64,000 nucleotides of DNA from Enterobacter asburiae. Lineage in GTDB: Bacteria; Pseudomonadota; Gammaproteobacteria; Enterobacterales; Enterobacteriaceae. Within the stretch, counting starts at the first letter, position 1; every line of letters begins with the position of its first letter. Under the pieces are notes generated by a model, which had not been told where the DNA came from, searched no databases, and worked only from the letters and a program-made list of their open reading frames with translations. The DNA lies in the NCBI RefSeq assembly GCF_021440515.1, contig NZ_JAKCMV010000043.1:18140-82139 (forward strand). The letters are read 5' to 3'. Below, piece after piece: positions 1 through 7,855 of this stretch. A program made the position numbers and the translations under genes.

Positions 1-493
1 CGAAGCGAATTACGACAGTATCCTGTGGACGCCAATCACCTATTATCCAGCGCCAAAACCAACCACACAGATTGGTCAAAAAACGCTGGATGAGCTTCTG
101 AACTACACCAATACCAAAATGAAAACGGCCATTGGTCAGCGTAAACCGGTGGTGAGTACGCCGGGCAAACACAGCCTGATCTTCCGTGGTGCTATTACGG
201 GTGTCAGCTCGCAGAAAGAGGGGCTCCAGTTCTATGAAGTGGTTCCCGTTGCGCTGGTTGTCGCAGGTACGCAGATGGCGACCGGTCACCGTACGATGGA
301 CACACACCTGTTCTTTGAAGGCGAGCTGATTGATTCGGCGACCAACAAGCCGGTCATGAAGGTCGTGCGTAAGGGTGAAGGCAAAGAGCTGGCGAATGAA
401 AATACGCCGATGGGCTTTGCGACGCTTAAGCAGGTTGTTGATGACATGGCGACCGATGCCACCATGTTTGATGTGCATCAGACCGCGAAGTAA
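1..493 (+). CDS. ydcL: YdcL-like DUF3313 lipoprotein, 5' end outside window
   Basis: The reading frame is open from base 2, so the start codon and the expected lipoprotein signal lie before the window. About 163 C-terminal residues remain. The segments ITYYPAPKP, LIFRGAITGV, GLQFYEVVPVALVVAGTQMATGHRTMDT and DDMATDATMFDV closely follow E. coli YdcL, an outer-membrane-type DUF3313 lipoprotein of unknown function. The gene ends in a REP/terminator hairpin shared with the convergent exporter gene. Identity is secure; function is not known for the family. Confidence 0.9.
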   Translation, partial: EANYDSILWTPITYYPAPKPTTQIGQKTLDELLNYTNTKMKTAIGQRKPVVSTPGKHSLIFRGAITGVSSQKEGLQFYEVVPVALVVAGTQMATGHRTMDTHLFFEGELIDSATNKPVMKVVRKGEGKELANENTPMGFATLKQVVDDMATDATMFDVHQTAK

Positions 494-498
494 GTAAA

Positions 499-553
499 AA
501 GCCGGGTGGCGCTTACGCTTATCCGGCCTACAAATGGCTCTGACACCCGGCTT
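499..553. repeat. REP-type palindrome forming a long terminator-like hairpin
   Basis: A REP unit (GCCGGGTGGCGC ... ATCCGGCCTAC, 501-531) is followed by CACCCGGCTT at 544-553, which pairs with AAGCCGGGTG at 499-508. The whole interval can therefore fold back on itself between the convergent ydcL and exporter genes. It probably protects or terminates both transcripts; neither arm has a long T run. Confidence 0.7.
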
Positions 554-563
554 ATTTATCGCA

Positions 564-1460
564 TTACGCCATCCTGACTCTTCTGAACCAGGTCTCCGGC
601 TTCATAAACATCACCATATTTCCCCCCAGAATCAGCACCAGCCCAACAATTCCGTTGATATGCCAGACATACCCTTCGTACACCGTTGAAATAGACAGCG
701 CCACCAGCGGGAACAGCAGGGTGCTGTAGGCCGCTTTCCCTGCGCCAATGCGTCCTACCAGCGTGAAGTAAGCGCCAAACGCAATGACCGAGCCAAACAG
801 CGCCAGATAGAGCAGCGCGCCGATATAGCTCACCGTCCACTCCGGCACAAAGCTATCGCCCCGGAACAGCGCGATACAGCCCATCACCAGCGTCCCGTAC
901 AGCATCGCCCAGGCGTTGGTGGTCATGGTTTCCAGCCCGTTACGCTGGTGGCGGAGGCTGATCATATTGCCCAGCGAGAAACCGTAGGTGCCGAGCGCGG
1001 ACAGGCCAATGCCCGTCAAGAGCGACGCGCTCCAGCCGCTGGCGAGCAAATCGTCCCAGAAGAGGGTGATGATGCCGATTAACCCCAGCGCCGCCGCCGT
1101 CCAGAAGCGGGCAGGCGGGCGTTGTCCGAAGAAGATAAAGCTGTTGATGGCGTTATACAGCACCGCCATGCTGAAAATCACCGACTCCAGCCCGGTGTTA
1201 ATGTGCGACGCGGCGGTGTAAAAGCACCAGAAGTTGAAGCAGAAGACGCAGCAGCCCTGCACCATGCAAAACAGGTGGTCGCGCAGGGCCAGCTTGCGCA
1301 GGCGGCGCAGGGCGATCAGGACTACCATCATGATGGCGCAGGCCACGGCAAAGCGCCAGAAAATGGAGACCGGCGCCGCGACGGGTCCCTGTTGCAGGAA
1401 AATCGCAATCCAGGTGGTTCCCCAAATCACCACCACCAGTCCGTATAACAATGCGTTCAT
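564..1460 (-). CDS. EamA/DMT-family inner-membrane exporter
   Basis: A 298-residue, strongly hydrophobic protein with about ten predicted membrane segments in two EamA repeats (opening MNALLYGLVVVIWGTTWIAI; second repeat beginning near LLTGIGLSALGTYGFSLG). Such proteins are drug/metabolite transporters, usually exporting amino acids or related metabolites; the substrate here is unknown. The ATG at 1460 follows a GAGAG ribosome site; an upstream in-frame ATG at 1505 has no such site. It is divergent from an AraC-type regulator 175 bases away, which is the obvious candidate controller. No confident gene name. Confidence 0.85.
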   Translation of the reverse strand: MNALLYGLVVVIWGTTWIAIFLQQGPVAAPVSIFWRFAVACAIMMVVLIALRRLRKLALRDHLFCMVQGCCVFCFNFWCFYTAASHINTGLESVIFSMAVLYNAINSFIFFGQRPPARFWTAAALGLIGIITLFWDDLLASGWSASLLTGIGLSALGTYGFSLGNMISLRHQRNGLETMTTNAWAMLYGTLVMGCIALFRGDSFVPEWTVSYIGALLYLALFGSVIAFGAYFTLVGRIGAGKAAYSTLLFPLVALSISTVYEGYVWHINGIVGLVLILGGNMVMFMKPETWFRRVRMA

Positions 1461-1635
1461 GTTTTCTCTCTTCTCAAGCGTCGGAAACCCGCATTGTGTC
1501 GCCACAGGCGAAGCCGCGCTGTCACAGACTTGCGCGCGACTTGCAAATTCTTGCGCTTTTTTCTCGCGAGCCTACTGGCAACCGAGGGCAACACTTCTTA
1601 GACTGAGACTCCTTATCAATAACGTGTTAACGGTT

Positions 1636-2508
1636 ATGTCTCACGCTTACGACACCTTCGAAACGCTTAGCCAACAGAACGCCGTGCTGCGGGAGACCGT
1701 GGCGCTCAACTCCGGCATTCAGCTGGCGGCGTGGTACAACAAGCACGACACCATTACCGTTAAAAGCAATCACCACACCCTGAGCCTGTACGTGGCCGAC
1801 GGCTACGAGAGCTATCAAAAAACGCCGGGCGGCTGGAAGAACGGCGGCGGGCCGGACCGTTTCTGCCTGATGCCAAAAGAGAGCGAATCGACGTGGGATA
1901 TCCGCGACGACCTGTCGTTTGTGCATCTCTACTGCACCGACGAGCATCTGCGGGACGTGGGGGAGAAAATCTGGGATCGCCGTCCGCTCTCCCTGACGCT
2001 GGATGAAAAAATCTTCGGCAGCGATCCGAAAATCACCGCCCTGTACCGTCAGTTTTTGCTCGGCTGCGACTGGCAGCAAAAGGCCAATCAGCTGACGCTG
2101 AGTACCGCCTCCACGCTGCTGCTGACCCACCTGCTGCAAAACTACTCCAACGTGCAGTGGAAGCTGCCGGTGGTGACCGGGGGATTATCGCCGTTTGTCC
2201 TGCGCAACGTGCTGGCGTTTATCGAAGAGAACCTCGCCCAGCCGCTGACCCTTGCAGAACTGGCGGCGCAGGCCGCGCTGAGCGAATATCACTTTGCGCG
2301 CATGTTCCGCCAGTCGATGCAGCAGGCCCCGCACCAGTACGTGATGCAGCGCCGGATGGAAAAAGCCAAAACCCTGGTGATGCACACCCAACAGCCGCTC
2401 ACCGATATCGCGCTGGCCTGCGGGTTTAACTCGGCCAGCCACTTCAGCAACCGCTTTCGCAGCGTGACGGGCGTAACGCCTTCGCAGCTACGCGCGGCGG
2501 GTGCGTGA
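1636..2508 (+). CDS. AraC-family transcriptional regulator
   Basis: A 290-residue regulator with an N-terminal cupin-like sensing region (about 1-170) and a C-terminal AraC double helix-turn-helix (about 190-288: IEENLAQPLTLAELAAQAALSEYHFARMF, then LTDIALACGFNSASHFSNRFRSVTGVTPSQLR). The frame is open far upstream; the ATG at 1636 is preferred because the domain begins there and the upstream frame lies inside the divergent exporter gene. It probably regulates that exporter. Its last 21 bases overlap the end of the convergent ydcO. Confidence 0.85.
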   Translation: MSHAYDTFETLSQQNAVLRETVALNSGIQLAAWYNKHDTITVKSNHHTLSLYVADGYESYQKTPGGWKNGGGPDRFCLMPKESESTWDIRDDLSFVHLYCTDEHLRDVGEKIWDRRPLSLTLDEKIFGSDPKITALYRQFLLGCDWQQKANQLTLSTASTLLLTHLLQNYSNVQWKLPVVTGGLSPFVLRNVLAFIEENLAQPLTLAELAAQAALSEYHFARMFRQSMQQAPHQYVMQRRMEKAKTLVMHTQQPLTDIALACGFNSASHFSNRFRSVTGVTPSQLRAAGA

Positions 2509-3654
2509 CAGCAGGGCGTAACACATCCCGCCGCCAACCAGCCCCCAGAATGCTGAACCAATACCCAGAACCGTAACCCCGCTGGCGGTCATCAGGAAGG
2601 TGACGATCGCCGCGTCCCGCTCTGCTTCATGATTTAACGCCTGATACAGGCTGCCGCCGATGGTGCCAAGCAGCGCCAGCCCGGCCAGCGTCTGGATCCA
2701 GCTGAGCGGCAGGGCGGCCATCAGCCCGGCGATCGACCCGCCAAAAATCCCCGCCAGCAGATAAAAAATGCCTGCCGCTGCCGCCGCAATCCAGCGCTTG
2801 TCCGCATCCGGGTGCGCGTCCGGGCTTTGGCAGATGGCGGCGGTGATCGCCGCAATGCAGATGGAGAAGACGCCGAAGGGGGAAAAGAGCAGCGCTAACC
2901 CGCCGGTTACGATGATTAACGGCGACACCGCCAGCGTATAGCCCGAGGCCTTCATGGTGGCAAACCCCGGCGCGTTCTGCGACGCCATCGTTACCAGGAA
3001 GAAGGGCAGCCCGATGCTTACCAGGCTCGTAAAGCGGAATTCCGGGGCAATAAACTGCGGCATCACCACGGAGAAAGTGAGTTTATCCGTGACAACGTCA
3101 CCGTCCGCCCAGGCGACGATGGTGCCCACCAGCAGCGTGGCGACGATGGCGTAGCGCGGGGCAAACGCTTTAGCCATCAGCCAGGCGGCGAACATGCTGC
3201 CGCACAGCAGGAAATGCCCGTCGAGGTGGCTGAACGCCTGTAGGCCAAAGCGCAGCAAGACGCCTGCCAGCATCGCGGCGGCAAGAGAGTGCGGGATAAG
3301 CTTCATCAGCCGGGCAAACAGTCCGGTTACGCCGCAGAGCAAAATCAGCGCGTTGGCAAAGACGAAAACGCCAATGGTTTCCGCGAGGGTTACGTCGTGC
3401 AGGCTGGTGGCGAGCAGCGCGGCGCCGGGCGTTGACCAGGCGGTGAGGACAGGGGCTTTGTACCACCAGGAGAGCGCCAGCGTGCTGAGGCCCATCCCCA
3501 GCCCGAGCGCGGTCATCCAGCCGGCAATCTGCTGCGGGTTAGCGCCTGCGGCCGCGGCGGCCTGCCAGATGATGGCCGCCGAGCTGGCATAACCGACAAG
3601 GACGGCGACAAACCCGGCCAGGACGGCGGGAAAAAGCGGTGTTGAACTGCGCAT
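2488..3654 (-). CDS. ydcO: YdcO, BenE-family membrane transporter
   Basis: A 388-residue polytopic membrane protein, opening RSSTPLFPAVLAGFVAVLVGYASSAAIIWQAAAAAGA, with the BenE pattern of small-residue-rich helices and the segment SWWYKAPVLTAWSTPGAALLAT. BenE proteins are presumed proton symporters for benzoate-like acids; the E. coli YdcO substrate is unknown. It is divergent from sutR as in E. coli, and the shared intergenic region carries a direct repeat that may be the SutR operator. A perfect matS site lies inside the coding sequence at 3089-3101. Confidence 0.9.
   Translation of the reverse strand: MRSSTPLFPAVLAGFVAVLVGYASSAAIIWQAAAAAGANPQQIAGWMTALGLGMGLSTLALSWWYKAPVLTAWSTPGAALLATSLHDVTLAETIGVFVFANALILLCGVTGLFARLMKLIPHSLAAAMLAGVLLRFGLQAFSHLDGHFLLCGSMFAAWLMAKAFAPRYAIVATLLVGTIVAWADGDVVTDKLTFSVVMPQFIAPEFRFTSLVSIGLPFFLVTMASQNAPGFATMKASGYTLAVSPLIIVTGGLALLFSPFGVFSICIAAITAAICQSPDAHPDADKRWIAAAAAGIFYLLAGIFGGSIAGLMAALPLSWIQTLAGLALLGTIGGSLYQALNHEAERDAAIVTFLMTASGVTVLGIGSAFWGLVGGGMCYALLSRTRRA
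3089..3101. other. matS site (MatP binding, Ter macrodomain)
   Basis: GTGACAACGTCAC matches the matS consensus GTGACRNYGTCAC at every position. MatP bound to matS organises the Ter macrodomain of enterobacterial chromosomes. The site lies within ydcO, as matS sites can lie within genes. Confidence 0.85.
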
Positions 3655-3666
3655 GAAAACTCCATC

Positions 3667-3712
3667 GTGCGTTATAGCGTCCGCGGTAATGTATCACTGT
3701 GCGTTATAGCGT
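3667..3712. promoter_or_regulatory. 14-bp direct repeat between ydcO and sutR, candidate SutR operator
   Basis: GTGCGTTATAGCGT occurs perfectly at 3667-3680 and 3699-3712, 32 bp apart (about three helical turns), in the 94-bp divergent promoter region. A GTAC-AAGTG-GTAC inverted repeat and a TACACT -10-like hexamer follow. Placement between a HTH regulator and its divergent neighbour suggests autoregulation; the operator sequence is inferred, not known to me for SutR. Confidence 0.5.
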
Positions 3713-3748
3713 ACAAGTGGTACACTTTGCGCCAACGGGAGGAATATC

Positions 3749-4276
3749 ATGGACATCACGCAACATCTTGCATCCACGCTGAAAACCCTGCGTCAGGCGC
3801 GCGGGTGGAGCCTGTCGAAGCTTGCCGACGAAACGGGCGTGTCGAAGGCGATGCTCGGGCAAATCGAGCGCAACGAATCCAGCCCGACGGTCTCGACGCT
3901 GTGGAAAATCGCCACCGGGCTTAACGTCCCGTTTTCAGCCTTTATAGCCCCTGACGACAGCCCGGAAGCGGTGTTTGATCCGCAGCAGCAGGCGATGGTC
4001 GTTAAGCCGCTATTCCCCTGGGACGAGGCGCTGAAGTACGATCATTTCTCGATAATGCTGGCACCCGGCGCGCTGAGCGAATCCACGCCGCACGAGAAAG
4101 GGGTGATTGAACATGTGGTGGTGATAAGCGGCGAGCTGGAGATGCAAATCGACGGCGAATGGCGCGTCATTGCGGCTGATTCCGGCGTGAGATTTGCAGG
4201 CGATAAACCGCACGCCTACCGCAACCGCAGCGCCCGGACGGTGCACTTTCATTCACTGATCCATTATCCCCGCTGA
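3749..4276 (+). CDS. sutR: SutR (YdcN) HTH-cupin regulator of sulfur utilisation
   Basis: A 175-residue regulator with an N-terminal XRE-type helix-turn-helix (about 8-62, WSLSKLADETGVSKAMLGQIERNESSPTVSTLWKIA) and a C-terminal cupin barrel (about 105-172, IEHVVVISGELEMQIDGEW ... HFHSLIHYPR). It follows E. coli YdcN/SutR almost domain for domain; in E. coli SutR represses sulfur-utilisation genes. A GGAGG ribosome site precedes the ATG. It sits divergently from ydcO as in E. coli. Confidence 0.92.
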   Translation: MDITQHLASTLKTLRQARGWSLSKLADETGVSKAMLGQIERNESSPTVSTLWKIATGLNVPFSAFIAPDDSPEAVFDPQQQAMVVKPLFPWDEALKYDHFSIMLAPGALSESTPHEKGVIEHVVVISGELEMQIDGEWRVIAADSGVRFAGDKPHAYRNRSARTVHFHSLIHYPR

Positions 4277-4790
4277 CGAGAGAGATCTCCAAAAAATATG
4301 GGGCACGAAACCATTCCCTCGCCCCTTTGGGGAGAGGGTTAGGGTGAGGGGAACATACGGCTCAGGTGGTCATTCCGTTCACCTTAGGTTCCTTGCTTCT
4401 CTGACGCCACACTACTTGTGAACGTGTCAGGGCGGTTCACCGCCACCGCCCTGACCACCCGGGCTCCCGGCAAGAAAATCGCCGCTTCGCGGTGACCCTC
4501 AGCTTATTCCTTTCGGCTTTCGGGTCGGGCGCGATGCAACGTCCCTGTAAAGCGCGCCCTCTCGGCGCATCCCTGCGCCTCGCCCCGGCCTACAGGAAAC
4601 GCTTCGGCGATTTTCAGCCGGACTATGGCGTCGCTGTAACGTCTTTATCTCTATAAATAATTCTCACCGCTTTATGAGAAAAAATTACTGGTAATCTTCC
4701 AGCCCGCTGACGCTACGCAAAACTGTTTCGCTGGCGCAGACTTCTGACTACAATAGCCGCCATTTTGACCATAACGGATAACGACGACGT
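4277..4790. other. 514-bp intergenic region with an inverted repeat and possible structured RNA
   Basis: No gene is convincing here. 4316-4350 is an enterobacterial intergenic palindrome (CCCTCGCCCC...GGGTGAGGG). 4426-4455 is an 11-bp perfect stem (GTCAGGGCGGT / ACCGCCCTGAC) with an 8-base loop, followed by further hairpins including GGCGCA-TCCC-TGCGCC and a distant CCTGTA/TACAGG pairing, up to about 4600. The layout recalls phage C4/CI-type antisense RNAs, but I cannot confirm this. The last 100 bases are AT-richer and probably hold the rlhA promoter. Confidence 0.5.
4316..4350. repeat. Intergenic palindromic repeat
   Basis: CCCTCGCCCCTTTGGGGAGAGG runs into GGTTAGGGTGAGGG, a near-palindrome of a type scattered between enterobacterial genes. 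It lies downstream of sutR and may act as a transcript-end structure. Confidence 0.6.
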
Positions 4791-6755
4791 ATGCGCCTGC
4801 AATCCCATCATCTTGAACTTTTAAGCCCGGCCCGCGACGCCGCCATTGCCCGTGAAGCAATTCTTCACGGTGCCGATGCGGTCTACATTGGTGGTCCTGG
4901 CTTCGGTGCCCGCCATAACGCCAGCAACAGCCTGAGCGATATCGCCGAGCTGGTGCCGTTCGCCCATCGCTACGGGGCGAAAGTGTTCGTGACCCTGAAC
5001 ACCATTCTTCATGATGATGAGCTGGAGCCCGCGCAGCGTCTGATTACCGATCTCTACCAGACCGGCGTAGATGCCCTGATCGTTCAGGACATGGGCGTGC
5101 TGGAGCTGGATATCCCGCCAATTGAACTGCACGCCAGTACTCAGTGCGATATCCGCACCGTGGAAAAGGCGACGTTTCTCTCGGACGTGGGCTTCTCGCA
5201 GATTGTGCTGGCGCGCGAGCTGAACCTGAACCAGATCCGCGATATCCACCAGGCCACAGACGCCACCATCGAGTTCTTTATTCACGGCGCGCTGTGCGTG
5301 GCCTATTCCGGACAGTGCAACATTTCCCACGCCCAGACCGGGCGCAGCGCCAACCGTGGCGACTGTTCGCAGGCGTGTCGTCTGCCGTACACCCTGAAAG
5401 ACGACCAGGGCCGCGTGGTAGCCTTTGAAAAACACCTGCTGTCGATGAAGGACAACGATCAGACCGCCAACCTGGGCGCGCTGATTGACGCGGGCGTGCG
5501 CTCCTTCAAGATTGAAGGGCGTTACAAAGACATGAGCTACGTGAAAAACATCACCGCGCACTACCGTCAGATGCTGGACGCCATCATTGACGATCGCGGC
5601 GACCTGGCGCGCGCGTCGGCCGGGCGTACCGAGCACTTCTTTATTCCGTCGACCGACAAAACCTTTCATCGCGGCAGCACCGATTACTTCGTCAACGCGC
5701 GTAAGGGCGATATCGGCGCGTTCGACTCGCCGAAGTTTATCGGGCTGCCGGTAGGTGAAGTGCTGAAAGTGGCGAAAGATCACCTCGACGTGGAAGTGAC
5801 CGAGCCGCTGGCGAACGGCGATGGCCTGAACGTAATGATCAAGCGTGAAGTGGTGGGTTTCCGCGCAAACAAGGTAGAGAAGACCGGTGAAAATCGCTAT
5901 CGCGTCTGGCCAAACGAGATGCCCGCGGATCTCTACAAAGCCCGTCCTAACGCGGCGCTGAACCGTAACCTCGACCACAACTGGCAGCAGGCGCTGCTGA
6001 AAACCTCCAGCGAGCGCCGCATTGCGGTGGATATCGAGCTGGGCGGCTGGGAAGAGCAGTTGATCCTGACCATGACCAGCGAAGACGGCACCAGCGTCAC
6101 GCATACCCTGGACGGTCAGTTTGAGGTGGCAAACAACGCTGAAAAAGCGATGAACAGCCTGAAGGACGGCGTGGCGAAGCTCGGTCAGACCATTTACTAC
6201 GCGAACCGCATTGAGGTGAATCTGCCCGACGCGCTGTTCGTGCCAAACAGCCTGCTGAACCAGTTCCGCCGTGAAACGGCAGAGATGCTGGATGAAGCAC
6301 GCCTGGCGAACTACCCGCGCGGCAGCCGTAAGGCCGTTTCCGTGCCTGCGCCGGTCTACCCGGATACGCATTTGTCCTTCCTGGCGAACGTCTATAACCA
6401 CAAGGCGCGCGCGTTTTATCATCGCTACGGCGTGCAGCTGATTGACGCGGCCTATGAAGCGCATGAAGAGAAGGGCGACGTCCCGGTGATGATCACCAAG
6501 CATTGTCTGCGTTTTGCCTTCAACCTGTGTCCGAAACAGGCCAAAGGCAACATCAAGAGCTGGAAAGCGACGCCGATGCAGCTGGTGAACGGCGATGAAG
6601 TGCTGACCCTGAAATTCGACTGCCGTCCGTGTGAAATGCACGTCATCGGCAAGATGAAAAACCACATCTTCAAAATGCCGCAGCCGGGCAGCGTGGTGGC
6701 CTCGGTCAGCCCTGAAGATCTGATGAAAACCCTGCCAAAACGCAAGGGCAGCTAA
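4791..6755 (+). CDS. rlhA: RlhA (YdcP), U32-family 23S rRNA C2501 hydroxylase
   Basis: A 654-residue member of peptidase family U32 (collagenase-like), the E. coli YdcP/RlhA orthologue required for 5-hydroxycytidine at 23S rRNA position 2501. The U32 signature is visible near residue 165 (EFFIHGALCVAYSGQCNIS) with the cysteine set C-V-A-Y-S-G-Q-C and CSQACRLPY, thought to hold an iron-sulfur cluster. Further conserved cysteines are in HCLRFAFNLCP and FDCRPCEMH near the C terminus. Length matches the family. Transcribed alone; yncJ follows convergently with no gap. Confidence 0.95.
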   Translation: MRLQSHHLELLSPARDAAIAREAILHGADAVYIGGPGFGARHNASNSLSDIAELVPFAHRYGAKVFVTLNTILHDDELEPAQRLITDLYQTGVDALIVQDMGVLELDIPPIELHASTQCDIRTVEKATFLSDVGFSQIVLARELNLNQIRDIHQATDATIEFFIHGALCVAYSGQCNISHAQTGRSANRGDCSQACRLPYTLKDDQGRVVAFEKHLLSMKDNDQTANLGALIDAGVRSFKIEGRYKDMSYVKNITAHYRQMLDAIIDDRGDLARASAGRTEHFFIPSTDKTFHRGSTDYFVNARKGDIGAFDSPKFIGLPVGEVLKVAKDHLDVEVTEPLANGDGLNVMIKREVVGFRANKVEKTGENRYRVWPNEMPADLYKARPNAALNRNLDHNWQQALLKTSSERRIAVDIELGGWEEQLILTMTSEDGTSVTHTLDGQFEVANNAEKAMNSLKDGVAKLGQTIYYANRIEVNLPDALFVPNSLLNQFRRETAEMLDEARLANYPRGSRKAVSVPAPVYPDTHLSFLANVYNHKARAFYHRYGVQLIDAAYEAHEEKGDVPVMITKHCLRFAFNLCPKQAKGNIKSWKATPMQLVNGDEVLTLKFDCRPCEMHVIGKMKNHIFKMPQPGSVVASVSPEDLMKTLPKRKGS

Positions 6756-6986
6756 TTAGCGAAAGTGAGTCTCCGGTTTGCGCGACTTCTGCCAGTGGTG
6801 GTGCTCGCGCAAACCGTCTGCTGCATCCTCCGCCCGACTGCGCAGTTCGTCGCTGTCGGCTTCATGACGAAGCTGGTGGTCAACGTTCTTCACCCACAAA
6901 AATTCATGCCCCTTGTGTCCCGCCATCAGCTGCCCTGAAAAGAGCGCGCAGATCAGCAGCACGCCAGATAACCCCTGTTTAATCAT
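6756..6986 (-). CDS. yncJ: YncJ, small exported DUF2554 protein
   Basis: A 76-residue protein closely matching E. coli YncJ: a signal peptide (about 1-22, GVLLICALFSGQLMA) followed by GHKGHEFLWVKNVDHQLRHEADSDELRSRAE and HHWQKSRKPE. The ATG at 6986 is chosen because it starts the signal peptide and matches YncJ; an in-frame ATG at 7016 would add ten polar residues. Function is unknown; in E. coli it is linked to envelope stress. It abuts the rlhA stop codon, as in E. coli order. Confidence 0.88.
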   Translation of the reverse strand: MIKQGLSGVLLICALFSGQLMAGHKGHEFLWVKNVDHQLRHEADSDELRSRAEDAADGLREHHHWQKSRKPETHFR

Positions 6987-7321
6987 TCCGTTGCCCCTGC
7001 TAAATATTCCCGGCAATGATGCGGATAATTTCTTTTAGTTATTATTCAATAATTCAAATTCGCGAAAAGAGAGTGTCAGTTTCTGTGCGCACTGTGCCAG
7101 GAATAATCACCGGGGCTGATTGGGATTATTCTTAAAATGACATCGGTCATTGTCCCAAAACTGCGTCACTTGACGGATATATGCAATGTAAAGTCAATAG
7201 AGTAAAGGAAGCGTAAAGCAAGGCTTTATTTCCACCCAAAATAAGTAAGCAAAGATAAATGGGATTAAGAGATTATTCTTATATAATGAGACTTTTCTGG
7301 CTAAGGATTGGGATCATCTAA
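6987..7321. other. 335-bp AT-rich divergent intergenic region
   Basis: No gene seen. It separates yncJ from a rightward small gene. A perfect TATAAT at 7282-7287 lies 35 bases before that gene's ATG and is a plausible -10 element, although no good -35 is spaced from it. TTGACG at 7173-7178 is another possible promoter part. The AT-richness contrasts with the flanking genes. Confidence 0.4.
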
Positions 7322-7696
7322 ATGAAAAGAAAAATAGCAGTGGCGGTTGCGGTGATAGCTCTGGCGGCGACGGCCTGCGTCAACTATGCCTACAGCGATA
7401 AGCCTGAATTTATGGAGTCTGCGGAGTCGCGGGTGGGATCATACTTGACCAGCGATTACGGTAAGGTTGCCTGCACCAGCACCAAAATTAATGAGCAACG
7501 CTGGGAGCTCGACTGCCTGAATCCGAGACAAGGGAAAAAATTCCAGTTTGCGGTTTATTCAGCGGAACATGCCCCTTATGAAGTGTCGCGCTCTTTCTAT
7601 CTTGAAGCGATTAACGAAGACGCGAAGCAGAGCGCGGATCAGGGATTAATGCGCTATCTGCAAATTAATACCCAGGCAGGCGCAACGCAGTCCTGA
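7322..7696 (+). CDS. Small exported protein of unknown function
   Basis: A 124-residue protein with a clear hydrophobic signal sequence (MKRKIAVAVAVIALAATACV). Cysteine 19 follows ATA, so it is only a weak lipobox; a type I signal peptide is equally possible. Two further cysteines (51 and 65) bracket a short segment and could form a disulfide, suggesting a periplasmic protein. I do not recognise a domain. It has its own likely promoter (TATAAT at 7282) and is followed by a terminator at 7828-7855. Confidence 0.7.
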   Translation: MKRKIAVAVAVIALAATACVNYAYSDKPEFMESAESRVGSYLTSDYGKVACTSTKINEQRWELDCLNPRQGKKFQFAVYSAEHAPYEVSRSFYLEAINEDAKQSADQGLMRYLQINTQAGATQS

Positions 7697-7827
7697 TAAT
7701 TAATGGGGTTAACAGAATTGTTTAGCCTTCGTTGAGATACGCAATGGTAGGGTACTTTTAGTCCACATCCTGTCAGGGAATGACGGGGACGTAGATACTA
7801 AAATACAAATCTATCCATGCAAGCATT

Positions 7828-7855
7828 TACCGCCATTATATGGCGGTATTTTTTT
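7828..7855 (+). terminator. Rho-independent terminator
   Basis: TACCGCCA (7828-7835), loop TTATA, TGGCGGTA (7841-7848), then seven Ts (7849-7855): a classic rightward terminator. It lies 130 bases after the small exported gene and overlaps the end of the convergent regulator, so it may end that transcript or a separate short RNA. Confidence 0.85.

Noticed and set aside
4821..6665. 614-codon open frame antisense to rlhA
   Set aside because: The opposite strand has a well-conserved U32 protein with a proper start. High-GC codon bias often leaves the complementary frame open; the translation has no domain and is rich in His, Arg and Gln.
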